A stretch of 64,000 nt of DNA, taken from the NCBI GenBank assembly GCA_028622995.1, contig JAJQJQ010000035.1, forward strand, positions 248,001 through 312,000. Direction: 5' to 3'. Origin of the DNA: Panagrolaimus kolymaensis. Its lineage: Eukaryota > Nematoda > Chromadorea > Rhabditida > Panagrolaimidae. A model generated the notes under the pieces. It was not told the origin of the DNA. It made no database searches and saw only the letters and a list, made by a program, of their open reading frames with translations. The translations under genes were made by a program, and so were the position numbers. This document shows positions 9,961-20,957 of the stretch, piece after piece. Position 1 is the stretch's first letter. Each line of letters begins with the position of its first letter.

Positions 9961-11448
9961 TTAAACATTATCATCAAGTAATTTTTTTCGATCATCAAAA
10001 CTAAACTTTGATGCTTGGATGGGAAGAGTTGGGGATGGAGATGGGCGAGTTTGAAGGCCAAGGGTTGATTTTCTTGCATGCTTTGATGCTCCATGCAATG
10101 ACATTCCAAGTAAACAAAGAAGGAGGCCAACAAGATTTACATGGGTTAATCGATCTCCATGAAGATAATGAGCAAGAAGGAGGGTCATAACTTCCTAAAA
10201 AATCAATGAAAAATGAATGAATGGAAAATGCAAAGAAAAAGTTTACTTTAATAATTCCAAAAATGTTCAAAGTTATCCCAGAAGTATGAACAAGAAGTAA
10301 ATATTCTAAAATATATATGCTTTCATTAATTGAAAGAACGACTCAGGTTAAGGAGTGACTAACCAGATATTTCCATTAAGAAAGCTAAAAATCCACCAAA
10401 GCATATTCCAGTGAAAATGAAGAATGGTTCAGATTCACCACCAAAAATTGTTATGGATGTTGCATTTAATTCATGGCCTATAAAATTTTCATTTAAACGT
10501 GGATTAAATTAATTAGTTTCAAACCTTCAAAGATATAAACCATAGGTAAAATAGCTAAAAACATCCATGGTTGGACATGAGCAACCATATCCAATGGATG
10601 TCTCAAAGGTGTGGGAGAATCATCCTTTTGCATAATAAATTGTGAAACCGTCCATCTCACTCCTGTACACAATGCAGCAAGTTCAACAAGAAGTAAACCA
10701 AGATAATCAAGTTGGGTGGATCTCCAAGTAAAAAGGAAAAGACCTGAAGCAATAAGAGTCGCAGAAAATAGCAACGATGTCCTCCATCTTTCAAGTCCCA
10801 TTAAAAGTGAAAATGCAACAATAAAAAGAATGGAAGATGATTTAGCCATAGTATAAAGGGATACAGTAACATATTCCAAAGCCCAATTAGATAAGCCAAT
10901 ATCAAGTGAAGCACATATTCCAATTGGCATTAACCAATGTAATTGTTCACGAACGGGAATTCGAAGTCTACGGGTTCCATGAACAAATTCATATACTAAT
11001 CTTACACCAGCTGCAAGAAAATATTTTGTTAAATAATGACCGGTTACAATAAAAAGTGGATAACGATAATTCTGAAAAAAAAATAATGAGCTTTAAAATT
11101 GGTCAACGTTTAAGAATGCGATGCTTATGTTTACAAAACACAAATTCTTCTTCGATTAAAAACCACCTGCTGCAACGTGGCTGGTGATGATGACTAAACC
11201 TCTTTTTTAAAAAGCATCAAAAAACACAACTGTTCTAACATAGTTGAAACACAAACTTTTTTGCTTGTCAAAACAACAATCATAAAACTTGCATAAGCAA
11301 AAAAAAAAAAAAAAAAAACATTGCTTACTTTTATAAACCATTTTTGATAAAATGTTAAACCAATTGATAATGGATAATATGCCAGTACAATTAATAAAAC
11401 TTTAAACATTTTTATGGCATTTAATAAGTGATTCTCGTCTTCTGTCAA
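9961..11448 (-). CDS. SLC35C2: Nucleotide-sugar/TPT family transporter, SLC35C2-like
   Basis: Exons 11448-11329, 11071-10525, 10477-10364, 10305-10247 and 10194-9961 encode 357 residues. It is a multi-span Golgi/ER membrane transporter; the human relative SLC35C2 affects GDP-fucose use and Notch fucosylation. Supporting sequence: YYPLSIGLTFYQKWF in TM1, ASLDIGLSNWALEYVTVSLY then TMAKSSSILFIV, ALCTGVRWTVSQFIMQKD, and HTSGITLNIFGIIKEVMTLL. These are the conserved TPT-family blocks in order. The tail is cytosolic and Ser/Pro/Lys-rich. Intron 1 contains an uninterrupted run of about 20 A on the plus strand near 11300. Confidence 0.9.
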
Positions 11449-13172
11449 ACGTAGATAGAAATAATATCTGATTATATTCTTTTTTTTTTAAAATGATATG
11501 GTAAAAAAAATTTGAGGACTAGATGAAAAAAGAAAAAAGGAATTTCGTGTTTATTTTTTTATATTCGTGAAGCCATAATTATATCAAAGGAGAAAAGCAA
11601 TCTATAAAAAACCAATAAACTATTATTATTATTTTTACAACAAACATTGGGTTTCACGGAAATAAAAAAAAGCCAACACGCGAAAAGTGAAAAATTAAAT
11701 ATGTATTTTTCTGCAATCAAAAAACTTTTATAACACTGGATATTTTGTTTTCGATGTTTAAAATTCGAATACATTATTCTAATTCGAAGGCTATGAAAAT
11801 GGTTTTAGATGGGTGACATTGGTTGGTACGCATTATGACTTTTAGCATTACGAAAGGTGGCAGGAAAGATAAAGCTTCTCGAGTTAAAATTCAATAAATC
11901 TCGAGATCACTTTCTTTATTTAGGATCACAGCCACAAAGTTTCTAACTTAATTCTGGTCAAATTTTAAACTCTTGTATTTATCTTCAAACACGCGATAAA
12001 TCCACTTTAAAATTAAAAAAGAAAAGAAAAAATATATTCAACTTTTTACACTCAAAACGTAAGCATGCAAGCACCCATTATTTTATCCAAAAAACGGAAA
12101 CAACATATTTAATTTTCACTTACAAAAATAAAATAATTGAAAGTGAAAAAAACCCGGAATAAGCCGCCGCCGCGTGGCGACTACTTAAATACAAAGATCA
12201 ATAACATGAAAAGACTCGAGATAAACGTAAATTTATTTCAAATTTAAATGGTGAAAAAAGATAATCATCACTTTTTTTTTAATTGACAGCACTTTAAAGC
12301 TCCTTTAAAAAACATACATTGTTTTTGTGGTAATGATAGATACCTTGTGACTTTAAAAGTGCAGCCAACAAGCTTTTAACACAACAGCCAAAAAAATGCT
12401 TTGGAAAAAAACTGAAAAAACAGTACAAATTTTGCTTCCTTTTTATATGATCGTCTAATATCAAAAATTGATGAATTTTGATGGTGTATGTGTCAGAGGA
12501 ATAGTTGACTAATGGAACAATAAAGGTGAGGTGAAGGAACGAACAACATCAACAAGAAGAACATGCATGAAAAAAAAAGCAGCGAGCATCAACCAAAAAA
12601 CTTTGCAAAAAAAAACCAAGCATGTTTGACATTGAATAATTCTAATTCTCAACGCGAATATTTTGCTTGATCAAGTAAAAATTTAAAAAAAATGTCTAAC
12701 TTTTTTGCTCTAAACTTTTTACAAAGTAATTTTTTTGATTCTCTGTTTTAAGAAATTCTTTACTTTTTTGTTATTAGAATATATTCATGAGTTTTAGTTG
12801 TACAGCATTTGATTATCATGATTCATGAACCCTCTTTTCACTTTACTCGAGACTTCAAAGCTCTTGGTGAAACTGTTGCTATTTTTCATATGAAGTCTTC
12901 CTTATGTCTCTTTCGATATAGCTCTTTCACATTTATAATATTTAAAGTTTCCTATTTCATGCTTTATTTTTTAATGATAGTTCACTCTAATCCAATATTT
13001 TTGTCATCTTCTTGTACATAGCGTGAGGCTGCAAAAAAATAACCAATTTTCCGCTACTTTGATACCTTGCGTAAACTTTTTTCGCGTTTTTTTATAGCCA
13101 TTTTTTGCTTTTATTTTTCGTAAAATCATAATCAAATCATTTTTCAGTTACGGCTACTACGTTCATCTCGCA
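11449..13172. other. Intergenic between SLC35C2 and eIF6
   Basis: 1.7 kb of AT-rich sequence holding two divergent promoters. A short GC patch (gccgccgccgcg) lies near 12162. A trans-splice-like acceptor (ttttcag) ends at 13147, about 25 bases before the eIF6 start. The open frame at 12809-13021 lacks support. Confidence 0.5.
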
Positions 13173-14005
13173 ATGGCTCTTAGATGTCAATTTGAAACAA
13201 GCAATGAAATTGGAGTATTCTGTAAACTTACGAACACATACTGTCTTCTTGGTTTAGGTTCATCTAATGAATTTTACAAGTAAGTTTTTTGATTTCTTTT
13301 ACTTTACTAACAGTTTAATTTCTTAGTATTGTTGAAGGTGAACTTAATGATGTTATACCTGTTGTTCATTGCTCAATCGGTGGTACACGCACTGTTGGTC
13401 GCGTAACTGTTGGTAACCGCCATGGTCTTCTCGTTCCCAATGCTACATCTGATCAAGAGCTCCAACATTTAAGAGAAAAATTACCAAGTGAAGTTGCTGT
13501 TCGTCGTGTTGGTGAACGTCTCTCTGCCCTTGGAAATGTTATTGCAACAAATGATTATGTTGCTTTAGTTCATGCTGATATTAGTAAAGAAACTGAAGAA
13601 GCATTGAAAGAAGTATTGAAAGTTGAAGTCTTCCGTGTGGCTCTTGGACAACATGCTTTGGTAAGCTTTGCATTTAACCATTCACTTTTAATGGATGATA
13701 ATTTTTAGGTTGGCTCTTATGCTGCTCTTTCATCTCAAGGCTGTCTCGTAGCTGCTAAAACTCCAGTAGAAACTCAAAAAGAAATTGCCTCATTATTACA
13801 AGTTCCTGTAGTTGCTGGTACTGTCAATAGAGGTTCAGAACTAATTGGTGCTGGTCTTGTTACAAATGATTGGATTGCCTTTACTGGTCTTGCTACAACG
13901 TCCGCTGAACTTTCTGTCGTCGAATCAATCTTCAAATTAGGAAATCGCGTACCAACAGAAATTTCAAGTGATTTACGTGATTCTCTTATTGAAAGTATGC
14001 TCTAA
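13173..14005 (+). CDS. eif-6: Eukaryotic translation initiation factor 6
   Basis: Exons 13173-13279, 13327-13660 and 13709-14005 give 245 residues, the normal eIF6 length. eIF6 binds the 60S subunit, is needed for its biogenesis and prevents premature joining to 40S. The five-fold pentein repeats are visible through their recurring motifs: [65 protein letters not shown] and [13 protein letters not shown] polyadenylation signal (aataaattt) occurs near 14088. No oddities seen. Confidence 0.98.
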
Positions 14006-14361
14006 CATGGTGATCTCGTTTTGTTACAAAGTTTATATTATTTTGTTGAGTTTTCTTGGTTGTTTTTGCTTTTATGTTTAATTAACAAATAAATTTATTT
14101 GAAAAATGTATTCAAAATAGTCTTGCGTTTAATGATAATGGAGTGTAGTTTTTTTAAAGACGCCACAATTAATGTGTGCTGTCTCTGATCGTGTACATAC
14201 ACATTACCGCGTGTTTTTTGTTTGTTTCTTCCATGTCATTCCATAATCAATGAAAGGCAAGACTTTATTAGGACACAAATTTTGTACTTTTTGTTTTTCA
14301 CATTTTCTTTTTTAAATTGTTCAACAAAGTTTTCTCATTTTTAAAACAATTTTCTTCAAAA
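14006..14361. other. Intergenic eIF6-PEX11
   Basis: 356 bases holding the eIF6 3' UTR and the PEX11 promoter. The genes run in the same direction, but no clear trans-splice acceptor precedes PEX11. Confidence 0.4.
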
Positions 14362-15163
14362 ATGGATTTGCAGCGGTTAACAAGAGTGTTTGGAATTTAT
14401 GCTGGAAGAGATAAATTTTTGAGGTTTGTACATATTTTTTTGATTTAAAAGTGGTGAAGTGCTTTTGATTAAGCTTCAATGTTTGGAAGAAAAAAAACTA
14501 ATGCGTCGAAAATAGACACCATCTTTCAATCACAAGTACAATAACCTTTCCAATCAACTTCCTTCTCCATTTCTTAATCTAAGTACATAAAATTAATTGG
14601 TTTTCAGAGCCGCTTATGCTGCCCTCGTAGTATTAGCAACAAAAGAAAAGGATCCAGAAAAAGCTAAAAGAATTTTAGCTTTTGCAAAGCAACTTTCATT
14701 AGCTCGTTTAGTTTTCCGCCAATGTAATCATCCACAAATGTTTACTTCGATCAAAGATTCATTGATACAATTAAAAACATCAAACAAATTGGATATATTT
14801 GATTTTTTTCTTACTTCATCCATTACTGGAATTTATACTTTATATGGATTTTCTGAATTAATTGCATGGTTATCTGATGCGAAACTAATTATTGCTGATT
14901 CAGGTAAATGGTTTCGATGGTGTTTGTATCTTTGGCTTGTGGCTTTGGGATGTGGAATTGTTAGAACTATTCGGCAAATTTTAAGAAAGCCATTAGAAAA
15001 ATCAAAAAGTGATCAAATAACTTTACTTGGATTTGTTTGTGATTTTGTTTCTGGTGCCAATTCTCTTCCTGCTGGATTACTTTGGTCTGGTAAACTTACA
15101 ACAAGACAATCTGCTACGCTGTCATTTATTGCTTCAGCAATTGGATTTTGGAAATTATATTAA
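14362..15163 (+). CDS. prx-11: Peroxisomal membrane protein PEX11
   Basis: Exons 14362-14423 and 14608-15163 encode 205 residues. PEX11 proteins elongate and divide peroxisomes. Recognisable sequence: FGIYAGRDKFLR at the start, AFAKQLSLARLVFRQCNHP, the amphipathic helix region used for membrane remodelling, then a helix pair around WCLYLWLVALGCGIVRTI and a C-terminal hydrophobic segment QSATLSFIASAIGFWKLY. The length resembles PEX11 gamma. The intron donor is the less common GTTTGT. Confidence 0.9.
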
Positions 15164-15897
15164 ATAATAATTATCGGTTTTACTAATAAAAAAATTGTAA
15201 TGAAAGAGATTTTAAAGTTTACTCGGTTTCTAAAGCTTCATTTTTAAATAAAAAAAGGAAAATATTCAAACATGTATGTATTTGCATTAAATCATTTATG
15301 TTACAGTTTCAATTCAAAGTTTTTTGTGGTTAGAGTTTGCAACTTTTTATTGTTATTTGAAAGGTTTAAAGATAGATTAAAAGATTAAATGTTTAAAGCA
15401 ATTTCTTTATGATTCACTGCTCCATTTTCCAGAAGGGAGGAGTAATAAGTTAAAACTACTTTTATGATTGTAATATGTGTATTTACTTTTCGGTATCTAA
15501 TTTAAAATAAAAATATAATATAACTTTTTCAAACCTTCTAACCCACTTTTCTAGGGTTTTTACCAGACAAAACAACAACTCATAAATTATAGCAGGAAGA
15601 GCTGATAGAGCAAAATGTCAGTATTCAAGTCGTAGCGAGGCACAAAAATAAATTTTATATTATTACATCCAGCCATCCACACTTATTATTTGAACGACCT
15701 CTTTAGCAATAATTTTTATTGATCAAAAAAACTAAAAGAAATTAAAAAACAATCCTCTTCCTTGAATTAAATTTCAAAAAAGACTCACATTCAATAAGGT
15801 TTTTAATTCAAAGGCGTCGTCCTCTCGCAAACGTTGGAAATCTTACCCAAATTTTCTTTCATCTTTTGATAGATTTACATGCTTCTACTTAATAACC
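15164..15897. other. Intergenic
   Basis: Nothing supported beyond the flanks of PEX11 and of the four-TM gene. Confidence 0.4.
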
Positions 15898-15994
15898 ATG
15901 CCACTTCAAAGAAATGAAGAAACGGGAAACTTGGAATATATCCCATTTCATCGAACTCCCAAAGAAAAAAGGCTAAAGAAAATTTATTATGAAA

Positions 15995-18397
15995 CTAGAA
16001 ATAAGGCGCGCCTACGGCGCGCCAGTTCTTTTCCATTGCTTCACGCAATCCGTCTTCATCATTTGCATCTTCAAAAGATACCCTTTGTTCGCCAGGAAGA
16101 TGAATGGGTAATCGTGTTATTGAATGGCTTTTGTCGTGCAATCCATAATTTAAAATCCTCCACGCTGCTTCAGAAGCTCCCATATACCGGCTATTTAAAA
16201 ATGATTCGCATTCATCGTAATTTACAACACCGTCAACAATTTTCATAGCTGCTGCATCATGGCCTTTAAATATATATTTGTACAAATATTTTACAGCTTT
16301 AATGGAAGATACAACTTCAACATTGATGTGACAATTTAATTCAAGCAATAAATTTGGACAATGAGGAACAACATAGCTGTTGTCAATAACAAATCCAGAA
16401 GATTTAGTTACAGTAATTCCATTATCAGGTCGAGCATATGTTGGATAGCCATCTTCATCGAGAAGTGTTTCATCTTGGAAATCTTTAGGGAAACCTTTTG
16501 AGCAAACACCGTTTTTGAAACATCTTTCTCCGCAAGGGCCATGTATCATATGAGTTACAACTAATTTATGAAGATTTGGATATTTTTGTTCATCAGGAAT
16601 TTGGGCGCTAATATAACGGTCGATAACTTCTGCAGTTCTCATTTTATAATCAGCATCTAATGTTACTAAAAAATGACAATGTGGCAATCCGCGTTTTTGA
16701 AATTCAATTGTATAAACATGTGCTTTACCTTTTCCAAAATATCCTTCTTTAGTTATTAACTTTATTAAATGATCTTTTTTTTGTTTGAAAGCTTTTGCAA
16801 CTAAATCGGGTCTATCTGCAGCTGTTTGTCCATGAAGTAAATTTTCTTTGATTTCGGTCCAATTAGGATTGCAAGTCATGGTTATAAAAAGGTCGGGCTT
16901 TCCAAATCTTCTTACAATAGACATAGCATCTTGATAAAGTTGTTCCATGTTTCGGGGAGAACCTTGATGTGTTGAAGGTAAAATAATTTTTGCACCGATT
17001 GATTGCGCATTGTTATTTTGTTGAAACCTTTTCATAAATTCATCAATGTTAGCGTATGAGTCTCTCATAATTTCATTCTGATTTTGTTTCAAATATTCAA
17101 CTCTTTCTTTGATGATTTTTAAGGCTGTGTCGACTAACCATTGTTGGAATAATCTACCACCATTAAGAATGGGATTGAATTCACCGTCTCTTATAGCAAT
17201 TTGGTATTTAGCGTATGCACATCGCGTTAATCTTTTGTTAGAGTTTACCTTTTTTAAATAAAAATCCCAAATTGGTGTGCCATGAGGAAAGAAAATTGGA
17301 TAAAGCCATGGTTCAACATTAGGATCCAAAGCGTTAACTGTTTTAAGCTTTTTATCATTTCTGTCATAAATAGTAACATAAGAATCTGGTATTTCACCAT
17401 CATCAGTTGTTGCAAAAACTGCGGCTACTTCATTTGAGGCTTGTAAATTGTACCTTCTTTGATCTTGTCCAGGTTTTATTCCAAAATGCATTGATAAATT
17501 TAAAGGGTCAATTCCGTTTTGTAAAGCAAATTCTTGTTGATTTTCATATTGTTCATGCATCATTTTAAAAGCTTGAGCTTGACAATTAATTTCACTTAAA
17601 ACTGTGCTTAGAGTTTTCGTAATATCTGGATTTAAATTTGAAAAATTTTCTAAACGACTCTCAGCTGCTTCATTAGGATCAACGATATAAAGTTGGTTAT
17701 ATGCTTTAGTTTCATTTGGATTGTTTCTTAAAGCCGTGTTAATTTGATAATAGATTTGCCCTTGAACAACAAATGCATATGGTCCTGGCCTATTAATTCC
17801 AAATTTCACAATGTCTGCGTTAAAAGAGGCAAAAGAATGAGCATTGTTATAAACTCTGATAAATTTACGGAAGTCTCCATTTGTAAAAAGAGTTTTTAAA
17901 ATTTCTGGATACTCCGGTAATGATGGAAAGGCTACTGTACCATGTTGACAGCAATTGCTAAATGACAATCCTTTGTTTGAAACTTTTTCGCTTTCAAAAT
18001 GTTTAGCACCACAATGAATGCAATAAAAATCCATTGAGCCACCGTAATGAGATGGAGCATCATCATTAATTTCAAATCCTCCTGCGCATAATTTATCTTT
18101 GGGGTTTCTTTTAGCTTGCTTTCTTATTTTATCATTTTCTAATACAACAACCCGTTCTTCATCATTTAAATTAGCCCTTAAACTTTGCATTCTTGCTTTT
18201 TTAGATACATTTTCAGCTTCTTTTTGTTCCTCATTTAAACTTGCTCTGGATATCCGTTTTCTTATGTTCTCCCCATTGGTTCCTTCTTGTTCCTTTTTAT
18301 TTAGACGTCGTGCTCTTTCACGTTCTTTATTCTTTGCTTTTAAATCTTCTTTATGACGTGCTTCTTCAGAAAGAGTTCTTTGAACTTTAGGTGGCAT
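15995..18397 (-). CDS. Helitron Rep (HUH) protein lacking the helicase domain
   Basis: One 800-residue uninterrupted frame. A basic N-terminus is followed by a Cys/His cluster (CIHCGAKH ... NCCQHG, near residue 125), then the Helitron-like N domain with MTCNPNWTEIKENLLHGQ. The HUH motif is in KRGLPHCHFLV (near 571) and the paired catalytic tyrosines in KYLYKYIFKGHD (near 702). These are the rolling-circle endonuclease elements. The usual C-terminal Pif1-like helicase (several hundred residues) is absent: translation passes into the terminal hairpin and stops at the TAG of the CTAG end. The catalytic residues look intact, but the protein could not act as a full transposase alone. Confidence 0.92.
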   Translation of the reverse strand: MPPKVQRTLSEEARHKEDLKAKNKERERARRLNKKEQEGTNGENIRKRISRASLNEEQKEAENVSKKARMQSLRANLNDEERVVVLENDKIRKQAKRNPKDKLCAGGFEINDDAPSHYGGSMDFYCIHCGAKHFESEKVSNKGLSFSNCCQHGTVAFPSLPEYPEILKTLFTNGDFRKFIRVYNNAHSFASFNADIVKFGINRPGPYAFVVQGQIYYQINTALRNNPNETKAYNQLYIVDPNEAAESRLENFSNLNPDITKTLSTVLSEINCQAQAFKMMHEQYENQQEFALQNGIDPLNLSMHFGIKPGQDQRRYNLQASNEVAAVFATTDDGEIPDSYVTIYDRNDKKLKTVNALDPNVEPWLYPIFFPHGTPIWDFYLKKVNSNKRLTRCAYAKYQIAIRDGEFNPILNGGRLFQQWLVDTALKIIKERVEYLKQNQNEIMRDSYANIDEFMKRFQQNNNAQSIGAKIILPSTHQGSPRNMEQLYQDAMSIVRRFGKPDLFITMTCNPNWTEIKENLLHGQTAADRPDLVAKAFKQKKDHLIKLITKEGYFGKGKAHVYTIEFQKRGLPHCHFLVTLDADYKMRTAEVIDRYISAQIPDEQKYPNLHKLVVTHMIHGPCGERCFKNGVCSKGFPKDFQDETLLDEDGYPTYARPDNGITVTKSSGFVIDNSYVVPHCPNLLLELNCHINVEVVSSIKAVKYLYKYIFKGHDAAAMKIVDGVVNYDECESFLNSRYMGASEAAWRILNYGLHDKSHSITRLPIHLPGEQRVSFEDANDEDGLREAMEKNWRAVGAPYF
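16003..16021. repeat. GC-rich terminal hairpin of the Helitron
   Basis: A perfect 8-bp stem GGCGCGCC with a three-base loop TAC (plus strand), eight bases inside the insertion point. Confidence 0.85.
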
Positions 18398-18458
18398 TTT
18401 TTTAGATGTTACAAAAAAAGGTAATTATGCGTGGATGATTTTATGCGTAAAAATAAAA

Positions 18459-18553
18459 TATGTGAAATGTGAAATGTGAAATGTGAAATGTGAAATGTGA
18501 AATGTGAAATGTGAAATGTGAAATGTGAAATGTGAAATGTGAAATGTGAAATG
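18459..18553. repeat. Tandem repeat, 7-bp unit GAAATGT
   Basis: About 12 nearly perfect copies inside the Helitron, upstream of the Rep ORF, with variant units at the edges. Confidence 0.9.
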
Positions 18554-19494
18554 TAATATGTAACGTGAAATATGAAATAGTTTAACTCTTTCGAGACGCA
18601 CTAAATCGCGTAACAAAATTTTTGTAATAAAATGTTTTGAGCTCTAAGCAATAGTCTGCAAGCAAGCTTGAAGACAACAATATATAGTTTTAAAAAAACG
18701 AAAAAATGAAATGCATTGAGCATTTTTGATGTATGTTAATTTTTAAGTGAATTTTCTTTCTCTTGCTTTTCTTCATTTTTTTTTTGACAATAGAAAATAG
18801 AAAATTTGCATTGAAACACGGACGCACAGACAATGAAAATTGTAGAGAAGGAAAGCTGGTCATTTTATTATGACTTGTATTTTTCTCTCGATATACCAAA
18901 TATTTTTTAAAAGACTTGTAATAGTATTTGTTGGAGATTTTAAAGCTGCCATTATTCTACCATTTTTTAAATATTTAAGTGTTTTCATCATTATTACATT
19001 TTTGTTTTATACAATATTTATTATTGAAACCTTCAAAAAAATTATTGACGAAAGTAAACCAAAGTTTGAAAATGCAATATTTTATTTCGCTTATATTGGA
19101 GTAAGTATCATGAATATATTTAATCACGATTACTTTTACAAAGTCCTTAAAAATGTGATTTGATTGCTTTAATAATTTTAACTTTAAGGTTTTGGAAATG
19201 ATTGCACAAATAGTTGAAGGTATTTGGTATTCAGACCTCGAAGTTGAAAACCTCAACTGGTTCAAATATGTCATTATTGGAAGTAACTTGCCATATATCT
19301 TACTTTTATGGCTTCTATTGGAAAAGTTAGACCCTGCTAAAAATGTTTACAATACATTAAAACAATATCAACGAAGATTAGAAACAAAACCAAAGCGAGG
19401 AGAAGAGCCAAAAATTGATATTAAAAAATTAAATCAACTAAAAAAAGAAAGATTCTCATACTCTCAACGGTTCTTTTATCGCAAGAAAGTTTAA

Positions 19495-19896
19495 CACTAA
19501 TATTTTTGTACCATTTCAATATATTGTTTAATAAAATATAAAATATTAAATATTTTTGTGACTCTTTTGATATAAAAAATACGCTGACAAACAACTCATG
19601 GAAAAGTTAATTTTAAAAAAGGTGTGTAAACAAGCTTTTGTATATAATATTTAGGCTAATAAAAAAATGGCTTTTTGCTATTCTGTGTTTCCCATTCAAA
19701 AAAAAAAAATTTGTAACATAAAACATTCTCACATGCTTTTCATTTTAATGAATCAAAGGTATTCAAATTTTATGGGAACGCATGTTTTCAATCATTCAAA
19801 CAATTTTTGTGCACATTTTTTTCATATTTATTTTCGACATTCGTCGTTTACCAACGCATTCTTTTGTTCTTGCATTTTGTTATTTATTTTTTAATC
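19495..19896. other. Intergenic between four-TM gene A and the H2B variant
   Basis: Contains an AATAAA-like signal near 19529 and the promoter of the histone gene; no other gene seen. Confidence 0.4.
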
Positions 19897-20503
19897 ATGG
19901 TTCGACAAAAAAATAAATCTTCTGTTGCTGCTGCTATCGCTGCTTCTTCAACCTCGGAAGAAAGTGAAGATTCTCGTTCACGCAAGAAAGGTCCTCGTGG
20001 TGCTGGTTCATCTCAAGTTGTTGATAAGGATCTCAACGAAACTGAAATGGTTGCTGAAACTTCACATGAAAGTCAAACATCTCAAAATCAAATACCTCAT
20101 TCAAGTAGTGATGGAACTCAAAAGAAAAAGAAGAAGAGAGCTCGTTTTGAATCTTATGGTGTATGTTTTCTTTTTCTCAATTACTTTTTTTATCGATTCT
20201 AATTACTCTTACTCTTTTTTTTAGGTTTTCATTTATCGTGTTCTCAAACAAGTTCATCCTGATATGGGAATTTCATCAAATGGCATGGCCATCTTGAACT
20301 CCTTTGTCGATGATCTTTTTCATAGAATGGCTAATGAAGCTGGTAACCTTACTACATACAACAAAAAATCAACTATTTCCTCTCGTGAAATTCAAACTGT
20401 CGTTCGACTTATGATTCCTGGTGAACTTTCAAAGAATTCTTTATTAGAAGGAGCCAAAGCTATCAATAAATATGATGCCTCTTTTGCAACTCCAAAAAAA
20501 TAA
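19897..20503 (+). CDS. Divergent histone H2B variant with long N-terminal tail
   Basis: Exons 19897-20160 and 20225-20503 encode 180 residues, against about 125 for canonical H2B. The C-terminal 95 residues are a clear H2B fold: [59 protein letters not shown] and EGAKAINKY. The N-terminal 85 residues are unlike normal H2B, rich in Ser, Glu, Asp and Gln with only two basic patches ([16 protein letters not shown]). The gene has a 64-bp intron at the start of the fold and no nearby histone partner, and I see no histone 3' stem-loop. It is therefore probably a replication-independent, perhaps germline, variant. Confidence 0.88.
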
Positions 20504-20957
20504 TATTGCAATTATTAAATTATTGTATGTGTAATTTTAGTGTTAAGTAAAAAACTGTTTGTAATTTACTTTTTGTTTGAAATTCTCTGGGTGATTTCTT
20601 ATTTACTTGTCAGTATACTTGCTAAAATATAATTAAGGAATTGTTGCCGTAAGCCTTAGTAAATTGTACAAATATTCGATGACACCTTAATAAACCACTT
20701 TGTTCAAAACGTGAATAACTTTTTATGGTGGCTAAGTTTGCCTTCCAGTCTTTTGAAAAAAAAGTTATAACCGAAAAAATTTAGAAAGTCTTTTGCATCC
20801 AAAGTGGCCTCGTACTTGATACAAAAGAATTAGTAAATTAAGGTTTTATTTGCTTATTGTTATTTCGATTCGATTAATTCAACTTCATCCGCTACCGGAT
20901 ATTGCTTCCACAAGTTTACATATTTTTATAGAAACAATTTTTCTCTGACCAAAAATA
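20504..20957. other. Intergenic
   Basis: 3' flank of the H2B gene and promoter of four-TM gene B. Nothing else recognised. Confidence 0.4.

Larger units (their letters stand above)
15995..18852 (-). mobile_element. Helitron, Rep-only, 2,858 bp
   Basis: On the minus strand it starts TCCTTCTCTACAATTTTC at 18852. It ends with the hairpin GGCGCGCC-GTA-GGCGCGCC, six bases, then CTAG at 15998-15995: a TC 5' end and a hairpin-plus-CTRR 3' end are the canonical Helitron termini. There are no terminal inverted repeats and no target duplication. The insertion point is between two A residues on the plus strand (T|T on the minus strand, rather than the preferred A|T). It encodes a Rep-domain ORF but no helicase. 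The 5' part carries a 7-bp tandem repeat. Confidence 0.92.
15898..19494 (+). pseudogene. Four-TM nematode family member A, split by a Helitron
   Basis: Host pieces are 15898-15994, 18853-19100 and 19189-19494. With the Helitron ignored they give 651 coding bases (216 residues), in frame and co-linear with intact paralogue B at 20958. The N-terminus MPLQRNEETGNLEYIPFHR is nearly identical to B. Four hydrophobic segments follow, then a basic tail containing QYQRRLETKPKRGEEPKID and a final RKKV. I do not recognise the family. Without excision the reading frame leaves the family sequence after codon 32 and runs into the transposon, so the allele is probably null. The host exons carry no other damage I can see, suggesting a recent insertion. 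Confidence 0.8.

Noticed and set aside
12809..13021. 70-codon ORF upstream of eIF6
   Set aside because: Phe/Ile/Ser-rich low-complexity reading of T-rich DNA, with no splice partners or homology.
15995..16248. Continuation of the plus-strand ORF after codon 32 of four-TM gene A
   Set aside because: The residues after the conserved N-terminus come from antisense Helitron DNA; it is a disrupted gene, not a new protein.
18459..18553. Regular GAAATGT repeats as a CRISPR-like array
   Set aside because: It is a spacerless 7-bp tandem repeat in eukaryotic DNA inside a Helitron.
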